Positions 1 through 7,500 of a stretch of DNA of 10,777 nt are shown piece after piece. Position 1 is the first letter of the stretch. Every line of letters starts with the position of its first letter. Under the pieces are notes generated by a model that made no database searches, was not told the origin of the DNA, and saw only the letters and a list, made by a program, of their open reading frames with translations. Source of the stretch: JAVBSX01 sp031549565 (GTDB lineage: Bacteria; Planctomycetota; Planctomycetia; Pirellulales; Thermoguttaceae); contig JAVBPO010000028.1 in the NCBI GenBank assembly GCA_031549565.1, positions 1 through 10,777 of the forward strand. The letters run 5' to 3'. The translations under genes were made by a program, and so were the position numbers.

Positions 1-140
1 GGGGAAGCGCCCTTGGTCCACGTGACCGGGCTTGACTCATGAAGGATACGTCACGAAGAGCATGAAAGCAAAGAAGTGTGCGGGATGACCAACCTATTCC
101 CGTCCAAAGCCGACTCGCGGCGGAGCCGCTTCCGTCCAAT
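1..140. repeat. Left copy of a 140-bp perfect inverted repeat (mate at 10638-10777)
   Basis: The first 140 bases are the exact reverse complement of the last 140. Identity stops sharply: base 141 is A, whereas the mate would require C. Inside are a short inverted repeat CGTGAC/GTCACG (21-26, 50-55), a GCGGC-GGA-GCCGC hairpin (about 118-130), and the octamer CCGTCCAA twice in direct orientation (100-107, 132-139). The copy runs to the very first base, so it probably continues outside the window. The simplest reading is one end of a dispersed repeat at which assembly stopped. It is unlikely to be a real transposon end, because the enclosed DNA is mostly housekeeping genes. Confidence 0.93.
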
Positions 141-187
141 ACCGGGGGCGAGGGGACCATTTTTTTTGCGGAAAAATTTTTTTCGAC

Positions 188-216
188 TTGACATTGCGGA
201 AATGATTGGATATACT
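188..216 (+). promoter_or_regulatory. Sigma70-type promoter of the GntR-ABC cassette
   Basis: A perfect -35 box TTGACA (188-193) and a near-consensus -10 box TATACT (211-216) are separated by exactly 17 bp. Directly upstream (160-183) are T- and A-rich tracts that could serve as an UP element. Transcription would start near 223, giving a leader of about 36 nt before the ATG at 259. No clear Shine-Dalgarno sequence precedes that ATG. Confidence 0.75.
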
Positions 217-226
217 GATCTATACA

Positions 227-240
227 ACTAGTTCACTAGT
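227..240. promoter_or_regulatory. Probable operator for the GntR/YtrA-type repressor
   Basis: Two copies of ACTAGT (227-232 and 235-240) flank a 2-bp spacer. Because ACTAGT is itself palindromic, the site is symmetric both as a direct and as an inverted repeat. It lies immediately downstream of the predicted transcription start, between the -10 box and the repressor's own start codon. That is where an autorepression operator is expected for a YtrA-family regulator heading an ABC transporter operon. Binding is inferred, not shown. Confidence 0.5.
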
Positions 241-258
241 CATGCAAATCACGAAATC

Positions 259-651
259 ATGTTAATCAAAATTGATACAACTTCGCAACAGCCGATTTAC
301 GAGCAGATCGTGCAACAGATTCAGTTCGTGATCGCTTCCGGCGCCGTTCGGGAAAACGAGTTGATCCCTTCGGTTCGGGAACTGTCCAAATCGTTGGCGA
401 TCAACCCGAACACGATCGGCAAGTCGTTCAAAGTGCTCCAGGACGAAGGAATCGTGATCCTGCGTCGCGGAATGGGGCTCGTCGTCGCCGAAGGAGCGAA
501 AGAGCGCTGCGAAAAACAGCGGATCGAAATTTTCGAAAAAAAAATCGCCCAAGCCCTCACCGAAGCCGCCCAAAGCGGATTACCCCGGATTGAAATCGAG
601 CGAATCATTCGTGAGAGGACAGAGGACAGAAGACAGAGAACAGGAATTTGA
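259..651 (+). CDS. GntR-family transcriptional regulator, YtrA subfamily
   Basis: A 130-residue protein with the hallmark YtrA-type N-terminus (QPIYEQIVQQIQ, residues 11-22). A winged helix-turn-helix follows at about 36-76, including PSVRELSKSLAINPNTI, then the wing RRGMGLVV. A short helical tail of about 45 residues replaces the large effector domain found in FadR/HutC-type relatives. Such proteins normally repress their own operon of ABC transporter genes, which fits the ATPase and permease immediately downstream. The last codons, from residue 119 (ERTEDRRQRTGI), come from the left arm of a heptad palindromic element at 613-720. The native C-terminus has therefore been replaced or extended, and the helical tail used for dimerisation may be altered. 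The ATG at 259 is supported by family length and by the promoter at 188-216. The inducer is unknown. Confidence 0.88.
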   Translation: MLIKIDTTSQQPIYEQIVQQIQFVIASGAVRENELIPSVRELSKSLAINPNTIGKSFKVLQDEGIVILRRGMGLVVAEGAKERCEKQRIEIFEKKIAQALTEAAQSGLPRIEIERIIRERTEDRRQRTGI

Positions 652-720
652 ACTTCTTGTGCTTGTCGTTATGTTGTCAGCCTCTCCACCTGCCCTCTAT
701 CCTCTATCCTCTATCCTCTC
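613..720. repeat. Heptad palindromic element, copy 1 (gntR/ABC junction)
   Basis: The left arm (613-644) is four 7-bp units plus CAGG: GAGAGGA, CAGAGGA, CAGAAGA, CAGAGAA. The right arm (689-720) read on the other strand is also four 7-bp units plus CAGG: GAGAGGA, TAGAGGA, TAGAGGA, TAGAGGG. The arms have identical length and are near-complementary, around a 44-nt centre. The left arm codes for the last residues of the GntR protein and the right arm is the untranslated leader of the ABC ATPase gene. Two related elements lie in valS (5855-5970 and 6845-6938). The architecture suggests a small non-autonomous palindromic repeat family. Confidence 0.85.
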
Positions 721-730
721 GCTTCTTCCC

Positions 731-1609
731 ATGCTTACCCTCGAACATCTCACCAAAAAATTCGGTCACAACGTCGCTTTGGACGACGTTTCGTTGGATG
801 TGACACCGGGAACGGTCTTTGCCCTGCTCGGGGAAAACGGAGCGGGAAAGACGACCGCGATCAAGATCATGCTCGGACTGCTGGAGCCGGACTCGGGCCG
901 TTCGACCGTGCTCGGACTCGATTCCCGCAAAGACGATCTGGAAATCCGGCGGAAAGTCGGTTACGTTCCGGAGCAGCCGGCGCTGTACGATTGGATGAGC
1001 GTCGAAGAGATCGGGCGGTTCATCGCGGCATTTTATCCGGAGTCGTTTTGGCCGGAATACAAACGGCTCGCCGAGTCGCACCGGCTTCCGCTGGACACGA
1101 AAATCAAATCGCTTTCCAAAGGACAGCGGGCGAAGGTGTCGCTTTGCCTCGCTTTGGCGCACAATCCGGAGCTTTTGATTCTCGACGAACCGACGTCGGG
1201 CTTGGACGCGATGGTTCGCCGCGAATTTCTCGAAAGCATGGTCGATCGGGCCGCGACCGGAAAGACGGTCTTTCTCTCGTCGCACCAGATCGGCGAAGTC
1301 GAGCGGGTCGCCGACACCGTCGCGATTCTCAAAAAGAGTAAACTTCTCCTGGTCGAACCGCTGGAACAGCTCAAGAGCACGTCGCATCTCCTTTCGGTCA
1401 CATTTAGGGACGACGTTCCGGCGGATTATCCGTTCCCGCTTGACACCATCGTCGGGAAACGAACCGACAACCGCCAAACTCGCGTTCTCGGCCGCAATCT
1501 GCAACCGAACGCCGAACAAACACTCAAATCCGACCCCGGGATCGCGCACGTCGAAATCGAACAACCGACCCTCGAAGAAATTTTTGTCGCGTATATGAGT
1601 AGCCAGTAG
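731..1609 (+). CDS. ABC transporter ATP-binding protein (ABC-2 exporter type)
   Basis: A 292-residue cytoplasmic nucleotide-binding subunit that would power the permease encoded next. All core motifs are present: Walker A GENGAGKTT (34-42), Q-loop in YVPEQPAL (about 79-85), signature LSKGQ (128-132), Walker B LLILDEP (148-154), D-loop SGLD (156-159) and H-switch histidine in FLSSH (H185). The roughly 80-residue C-terminal extension ends in PTLEEIFVAYMS, typical of ATPases that pair with ABC-2 permeases. The frame is open upstream to an ATG at 590, but that stretch reads through the gntR end and the palindromic element. The ATG at 731 starts exactly at the family's usual N-terminus (MLTLEHLTKKFG). 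The leader is a pyrimidine tract without a Shine-Dalgarno. Probably co-transcribed with gntR. The substrate cannot be deduced. Confidence 0.93.
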   Translation: MLTLEHLTKKFGHNVALDDVSLDVTPGTVFALLGENGAGKTTAIKIMLGLLEPDSGRSTVLGLDSRKDDLEIRRKVGYVPEQPALYDWMSVEEIGRFIAAFYPESFWPEYKRLAESHRLPLDTKIKSLSKGQRAKVSLCLALAHNPELLILDEPTSGLDAMVRREFLESMVDRAATGKTVFLSSHQIGEVERVADTVAILKKSKLLLVEPLEQLKSTSHLLSVTFRDDVPADYPFPLDTIVGKRTDNRQTRVLGRNLQPNAEQTLKSDPGIAHVEIEQPTLEEIFVAYMSSQ

Positions 1610-1760
1610 GCAAGTTTATGAATAACGTGTCGCTCATGTCATGCTGAGGTACTCCGAAGCATCTGGCTTCAAGCCGTGTCCGTTTTACAAAGCGTGTGGC
1701 CCGATCCGCCAGATTCTTCACTCCGTGAGTACACTGCGCTCAGGATGACAAAACTTGCCC
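1609..1760. repeat. Palindromic dispersed repeat (GTCATSCTGAG type) between ABC genes
   Basis: The outer ends are a 9-bp perfect inverted repeat, GGCAAGTTT (1609-1617) and AAACTTGCC (1751-1759). Inside them, TGTCATGCTGAG (1637-1648) is mirrored by CTCAGGATGACA (1739-1750). Inside those, GCATCTGGC is mirrored by GCCAGATTC. The element begins at the last base of the ABC ATPase stop codon and fills most of the 196-bp gap before the permease gene. No gene fits in it. It resembles widespread MITE-like palindromic repeats with TGTCATCCTGAGC-type ends. A structured transcript here could affect expression of the downstream permease. Confidence 0.75.
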
Positions 1761-1805
1761 GTCAATTTCTGCCGAAATCCTAATTATTAATTCACATTTC
1801 ATCCC

Positions 1806-4178
1806 ATGTTTCGTTCATTATTTTGGAAAGAATACCGCCAGCAGCGTGATGTGGTGTTCGCCGTGATACTGCTTTGCGGGGTGGTGGAACTGGTCTGGTA
1901 CATGGCGCAGTCGTCGATGAATCAGTATCGCGTCGACACCCCGTTTTTCGCGATCGGGATGTTCATTACCGCCCTGTTCGCGGCGTCGTCGACGGCGATC
2001 GTGTTCAGCAACGAACACGACGAAAAGACGTTCGGGATACTGCGGAACCAGCCGATCACCGGCGCGCTCGTCGCGGAAACGAAAATGCTGTGGTGTCTTT
2101 TCGCAACCGTTTTGGTCGGCTTGGGAACGTTGGTTGTTTCCGGTTTGATGAACCTGATTTTCTTCAACGCCGACAACTCCGACGCCACGCTCGTGTTCGG
2201 CGTGCTGGGAATCGGCGTGTTCGAAGCGTTTTTCTGGGGTCTGTTCTGGTCGACGCGAAGAAAAAAACAGATCGAAGCGCTTTTGGCGACATTCTTCTGC
2301 GTTGCGTTTGGCAGCTATCTTTCGGCTTATTTTTATGCGTTGTTTTTCAATCCGTACCATCCGGAAGTCCCCGGCATCTACGCCGAAGCGATCCCGTTGC
2401 GGCTGTTGATTCTGGTTCCCGTTGCGATTTTCGGCGTTCGCGGCGCGTTCGGCTGGCTTCGCAAAATTGAACCGGAAACATTACCCCGTGAAACCGTCAA
2501 GAGGCGAAACGGGCCCGGCTTCCTCGGTCGCTCTCCGTTCGGTTCGCTCTGTTGGATCACGATCCAACAATCGAAACGCCTGCTCCTGTATACGGTCGTC
2601 CTTCAAGGCGTCATTGCCGGCTTTTTTTTACCGGAAGTCCTTTCCGACTATTTCTCCCCCATAGGAACCGCCCGCCGAGGCGACACCGCTGATCAATCCC
2701 TGTATATGTTTATGTACACATTGGGGTTCGCGTCCGCTCTCGTCTTTTGCGGAAGCGTTTTTTGGAGCGATCAAAAAAGCGGCGGCACGAAACTGCTGAT
2801 CCACGGCGGCGTCTCGCCGATGAAAATCTGGTGGAGCCGGATCCTCGTCTTCGGAGCGGCCTACCTGATTCCCGCGACGATTTTACTTCTGCCGCTGGTG
2901 GTGCTCTCCAACTGGAATTGGTACACCCGTGACAACAACGTGTTCACATACGAAGAATGCCTGCAAAAAACCAGATTCATCGGCCTGATGTTGGTGGTGC
3001 TTTACGTATCCATGTTCTGCATCGGGCAGCTTTTTTCACTGGCGATCCGACGGGGTGTCATTGCCATATTCTGTACCGTCGGCGTGTTTTTCGCTTTCGT
3101 TTTCGGCTGGGTTCTGTTCAATGGCATTTTCGAGTGTTCGCCGTTTTGGACGACGATTCCGTGGCTCCTTTCGCTTTTGATCGCGTCGCGGCTTCACGTG
3201 AACGATTGGGCGAAGAATCGCAATTCGCTCCGGGCGTGGCGTCTTCCGCTGATCGTGATCGCCGTACCACTCCTTTGCAGTCTGATCGCGTTTCCGTTCG
3301 TTCGGGTCTATTCCGTTCCGATTCTCGATTACGGTTACAAGATGGATCCCGCCGTGATCAACGAGCCGCTCAATCCGCGAAAGTCGATTTGGGAACAAAT
3401 GCCCAGCGATCTGAGAGAGTTTCACAACGTCCGCTACGCGCTGCCGCGTATTCCGAACGGAGCCTCGCTCGAATTGCTCCAACAGAGGATCAAGGATCTG
3501 TCGAGGCCGAACCCGAACCGCATTACAGAAACGAATATCATCAGAGATTCTTACGAATTCGACTACAGGAGAATCAAAGCCGGAATGGGTGAGGCGATTC
3601 AGGAGGAAGGAAGGCCTATCCAATTTGAGCGTACTATTTGGGCGTTCACTCCGTGGGAAAAATCCCGGGCTTTGCGGCTGCTTAACAACGAATTTCAGTA
3701 CGTCATGAAGATGGTCGAAGAAGTCGATCAAGCCGTATTTGAAAATAAAAACGTCTCCCTATGGCGGCGTGATACGGAATTGGATCGCGAGATATTGACG
3801 GATTACGATTTACACAATCCCTGGCTGACGCAGTTCGATCGAATCAGCGCGATCCGACCGTTGCGAAGATTCGACTTTTTTCCCGGCCTGTTGTTCGGTT
3901 CGGAAAACCAACGCCGCATGGACCTTCTCGCCGCGGGCTTGCTCGCGTGGAGATTGGAGCACGGCTCCTACCCGGATTCGCTGGAGAAGCTCAAAGGAAC
4001 GTATCTGGACGAAATTCCGAAGGTTCCGTACTACGATGTTCCGTATGAATACCGTGTCCAACCGAACGGGAAAGCCTATCTGGTCCTTCCGGAACATCCG
4101 AACTCGTCCAAACCGCTCCTGTTTCGGGCATGTGGCGTTATCCTGTTGGGAGAACAGGGCGCGATTCAATATTATTGA
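1806..4178 (+). CDS. ABC-2-like permease with soluble C-terminal domain
   Basis: A 790-residue protein beginning MFRSLFWKEYRQQRDV, the style of planctomycete ABC-2 permeases. About a dozen hydrophobic segments are visible, at roughly residues 16-34, 47-67, 95-118, 127-148, 157-182, 197-214, 259-277, 300-320, 345-367, 391-411, 415-437 and 481-502. They look like two half-permease blocks, with a conserved-looking ATPase-coupling stretch FSNEHDEKTFGILRNQP after the second segment. Residues about 503-790 are soluble. Near 703-760 they contain a module (LLAWRLEHGSYPDSLEKL, then YLDEIPKVPY) like those found after many planctomycete membrane proteins. It probably forms the membrane part of an exporter with the 731-1609 ATPase, under the GntR repressor. 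The substrate is unknown. The start codon has no Shine-Dalgarno but matches the family N-terminus. An imperfect AT hairpin (4164-4180) covers the stop codon. Confidence 0.8.
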   Translation: MFRSLFWKEYRQQRDVVFAVILLCGVVELVWYMAQSSMNQYRVDTPFFAIGMFITALFAASSTAIVFSNEHDEKTFGILRNQPITGALVAETKMLWCLFATVLVGLGTLVVSGLMNLIFFNADNSDATLVFGVLGIGVFEAFFWGLFWSTRRKKQIEALLATFFCVAFGSYLSAYFYALFFNPYHPEVPGIYAEAIPLRLLILVPVAIFGVRGAFGWLRKIEPETLPRETVKRRNGPGFLGRSPFGSLCWITIQQSKRLLLYTVVLQGVIAGFFLPEVLSDYFSPIGTARRGDTADQSLYMFMYTLGFASALVFCGSVFWSDQKSGGTKLLIHGGVSPMKIWWSRILVFGAAYLIPATILLLPLVVLSNWNWYTRDNNVFTYEECLQKTRFIGLMLVVLYVSMFCIGQLFSLAIRRGVIAIFCTVGVFFAFVFGWVLFNGIFECSPFWTTIPWLLSLLIASRLHVNDWAKNRNSLRAWRLPLIVIAVPLLCSLIAFPFVRVYSVPILDYGYKMDPAVINEPLNPRKSIWEQMPSDLREFHNVRYALPRIPNGASLELLQQRIKDLSRPNPNRITETNIIRDSYEFDYRRIKAGMGEAIQEEGRPIQFERTIWAFTPWEKSRALRLLNNEFQYVMKMVEEVDQAVFENKNVSLWRRDTELDREILTDYDLHNPWLTQFDRISAIRPLRRFDFFPGLLFGSENQRRMDLLAAGLLAWRLEHGSYPDSLEKLKGTYLDEIPKVPYYDVPYEYRVQPNGKAYLVLPEHPNSSKPLLFRACGVILLGEQGAIQYY

Positions 4179-4185
4179 ATATTAC

Positions 4186-4295
4186 TGGAGCACAGGCTTC
4201 CAGCCTGTGTCGGGTGCGTTTGCCGTTGAGGGGCGAGATTCGTTCGGACAAACGGCCTCTCCCGCCTGTGTCACGAGCAGGATGCCCGTGCTTCA
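4186..4295. repeat. Palindromic dispersed repeat (CACAGGC-TTCCA-GCCTGTG type)
   Basis: The left arm CACAGGCTTCCAGCCTGTG (4191-4209) is itself a hairpin with 7-bp stems. The right arm (4272-4295) read on the other strand is TGAAGCACGGGCATCCTGCT, a diverged copy of the left arm's TGGAGCACAGGC sequence. The pair therefore forms a larger imperfect palindrome around a roughly 60-nt centre. It starts 8 bases after the permease stop codon and could act as a transcript end or stabiliser. Similar 'GAGCACAGGCTTCCAGCCTG' repeats are common in planctomycete-like genomes (recollection, not searched). Confidence 0.7.
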
Positions 4296-4506
4296 ATAAA
4301 TGCAATATGTCTTCTTACTTGTTTTCATACTTTCGGAAAGCGTCCGACAGCGAAGTGGAATCGGGCGCGGGTGGACCGGAGGGGCGTAATTTGCCCGATT
4401 TATTACGGCGACCAGTGGAATAGCTACTGGAAAACTGCACATTGCCCCACGGAAAATTTGCTCGCACCCATTCTGAAGGGCCGATTCAATTTCCCCTTTG
4501 CGCGGC
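4296..4506. other. Intergenic stretch with no recognisable gene
   Basis: No convincing coding frame is seen. Two small adjacent inverted repeats are present: CGTAAT/ATTACG (4385-4390, 4402-4407) and CCAGT/ACTGG (4412-4416, 4426-4430). Their role is unknown. The stretch separates the permease 3' repeat from the predicted valS promoter. Confidence 0.4.
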
Positions 4507-4534
4507 TTGAAACCGGCGCGTTCCTCGCTAAAAT
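4507..4534 (+). promoter_or_regulatory. Candidate valS promoter
   Basis: TTGAAA (4507-4512) and TAAAAT (4529-4534) are spaced by 16 bp, which would start transcription near 4541, about 33 nt before the valS ATG. A weak stem GGGGC/GCCCC (4535-4539, 4551-4555) followed by a short T-run lies in this leader. No T-box-like features were seen. Confidence 0.45.
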
Positions 4535-4573
4535 GGGGCGTTTTCCGTTTGCCCCGTTTTTCCGTCAACCATC

Positions 4574-7500
4574 ATGGCCCAAGAACTTCCGAAGCAGTAC
4601 GAACCGAAATCGGCGCAGCAGCGACTTTCCCGATTCTGGGACGAAAAGAAATATTTTCACAGCGAGCCGAATCCGGAGAAAAAGCCGTACACGATCGTCA
4701 TTCCGCCGCCGAACGTGACCGGGGCGCTGCATTTGGGACACGCCCTGAACAACACGCTCCAGGACATCATGATCCGCATGAAACGGATGCAAGGGTTCGA
4801 AGCCCTCTGGGTCCCCGGAGTCGATCACGCCGGAATCGCGACCCAAGCGGTCGTCGAACGGCAACTGCTCGAAGAAGAAAAGAAAACGCGACACGATATC
4901 GGCCGCGAAGCGCTCGTCGAACGGATCTGGAACTGGAAAGAACAGTACCAAAAACGAATCATCTCGCAGCTTAAAGAGATGGGTTGCTCCTGCGATTGGG
5001 AGCGGACCCGGTTTACGTTGGACGAAATGTGCGCCAAAGCGGTCCGGCATTTCTTTTTCCACCTGTTTCGCGACAAGCTGATTTACCGCGGCAAGCGGCT
5101 GGTCAACTGGGACACGTTCCTCCAAACGGCCGTCAGCGACGACGAAGTATTTTACGAAACGGTCGACGGCAAATTTTGGTATATCCGGTATCCCGTGATC
5201 GATCCGGACATCGGCGAACCGACCCATTTAACCGTTGCGACGACCCGGCCAGAAACGATGCTCGGCGATACCGCAATCGCGGTCCATCCGGACCCGGAAG
5301 CCTATTTGAAGAAAACGGCGGACCAGCTTTTCGAGCAAATGGAATCCGCCTCCGAAAAAGACAAGCCCGCGATCAAGGAGCAGTACATGGAGGTGATGTC
5401 GCGGCAAATGTCCGTGATGATGGACCACCTCAAGCAATTCGTCGCCATGGCCAAGGCGGGCCGGAAAATCCGCTTGCCGCTTTTGAACCGCGAAATCCCG
5501 ATCGTGCTCGACGAATGGGCCAAGCCGGACAAAGGAACCGGTTGTGTGAAGATCACTCCGGCCCACGATCCGAACGACTACGAGGTCGCGCTGCGTTGCG
5601 AACTGCCGATGATCAATATCCTCAATCGCGACGGGACGCTCAACGAAAACGCCGGCCCCTATGCCGGTAAAACGATCAAAGACGCCCGCAAAACGGTTTT
5701 GGAAGATTTGGAACGCGAAAAATTGATCGTCCAAATCGAGGACCGTAAAATCGATCTCGCCCACAGCGACCGGTCCAAAACGCCGATCGAACCGCTTCTA
5801 AACGATCAGTGGTTCGTGAAGATGGACCGGCTGGCCCAATCGGCGATGGACTCCGTAGAGAGAGGACAGAGGACAGAGGACAGAGAACAGGAATTGAGTG
5901 AAGAGTCGACACCGGAATCAGAACCGCGAAGCGGTGCAGCCCTGTCCACTGTCCACTGTCCTCTGTCTACTAAGATAAGAATCCTCCCTCACCGTTACAC
6001 CAAAGGCTACATTGATTGGCTCAGCGAGAAGCGGGATTGGCCGATTGGGCGGCAGCTTTGGTGGGGGCATCGGATTCCGATTTGGTACTGCGACGGAGCC
6101 GCGAAGGAATCGGATCTGCAAAAGGCGTTCGCGGGCCGCAAAGACGTGATCTGGCAGTGGGATGACGCCAAATCGCAGTGGTGGATCTGCTCCGAAGAAG
6201 AAGACCTCAAGCCGGACGCCGTGCCCGGGTTCACGCTCGTGCAGGAAGAAGACGTGCTTGATACGTGGTTCAGCAGCGCCTTATGGCCGCACTCGACGCT
6301 CGGCTGGCCGGACGCGATGCCGGAATTGGCGTACTACTATCCGACCAGCGTGCTCATTACCAGCCGTGATATCATCACGCTCTGGGTTGCACGGATGGTG
6401 CTGGCCGGGATTTACAACACGGGCAAGAAGCCGTTTTCCGAAGTGTACATCCATCCGAAGATTCTGGACAAATACGGCGAAGGGATGTCCAAGTCGAAAG
6501 GAAACGGAATCGATCCGCTGTCCGTAATGGACAAGTTCGGCGCCGATGCGTTACGGTTCGCTTTAGCATACCTGACGACCGAATCGCAAGATGTGTGCCT
6601 GCCGCTCGATTTCGAATGTCCCCACTGCGGCGAAGTCGTGGAGCAGACGAAAAAGAATCGCGTGTTGCCGAAGATTCCTTGCCCGAAATGCAAAAAAGAA
6701 TTCGGTACGCAATGGGCGAAAACCGACGAAGACAAAGCCCTCCCACAAGGCGCGGTCGTCGGCGAACGGTTCGAAGTCGCACGGAATTTCTGCAACAAGC
6801 TGTGGAACGCGGCGAGGTTCGTGATGATGAGTTTAGAGGAGAGTCGGCAGACGGCAGACGGCAGACGACTGATGCCCGATACTCATTGCGATATTGAAGC
6901 AGAATCTTCTTCTCCCTGCCGCCTGCCGTCTGCCGTCTTACTCGAAGACCAATGGATTCTCTCCCGACTTTCGACGGTTACGGAACACGTGACCGAATGT
7001 CTGGAAACCTATCGTTTTGCCGAGGCAGCGAGGACTCTGTACGATTTCGCTTGGGATGATTTTTGTTCGTTCTACGTGGAAATGGTCAAATCCCGATTAA
7101 ACAACGAAACTCAACGGGATCATGCCCGATTCATGTTGCTTCTCGTTCTGCAGACGTTGATAAAACTTTTGCACCCGATCATTCCGTTCGTGACCGAAGA
7201 AATTTGGCAACACCTTCGCGAGTTTCATCCTGATATGGCGGAGAGCATCGTGATAGCACCATGGCCGAAAGGTTCCGCAAAAGCCGTGGATCCGGCCGTC
7301 GAAAAACAATTCACCGTGTTCCAGGAGTTGCTCCGTGCCGTTCGAGACGTTCGCGCCAAACAAAACGTGCCGCCGAAGACGGAGGTGTCGTTTGCCGTGA
7401 AGTGCGACGACGCCACCGCGACCTTGCTCAAACCGATGGAGCCGTATTTCCTGTCGATGGCGAAAGCGAAAGCGGTCGCTTGGGGCCCGAAAACGGAAGC

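Noticed and set aside
613..720. CRISPR-like array from tandem short repeats
   Set aside because: The units are 7 bp with no spacers and are arranged as two complementary arms, with no cas genes nearby.
590..730. Upstream ATG (590) as the start of the ABC ATPase
   Set aside because: The extra 47 codons read through the gntR tail and the palindromic repeat in another frame and resemble no ABC protein. The ATG at 731 gives the standard N-terminus.
704..1564. Long antisense open frame (286 codons) opposite the ABC ATPase
   Set aside because: It is a shadow frame caused by codon bias of a clearly recognisable gene on the other strand, with low-complexity R/F-rich translation.
4036..4423. Small open frames over the permease end and the following repeat
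   Set aside because: They are produced by the dispersed repeat (peptides such as STGFQPV and RAGCPCF) and by overlap with the permease gene. There is no independent evidence of coding.
4296..4573. T-box riboswitch upstream of valS
   Set aside because: No T-box sequence, no specifier-loop arrangement and no strong terminator/antiterminator pair could be seen.
4565..5764. Antisense open frames opposite valS (220 and 178 codons)
   Set aside because: They lie fully opposite conserved ValRS catalytic and editing domains and have no recognisable domains or start signals.
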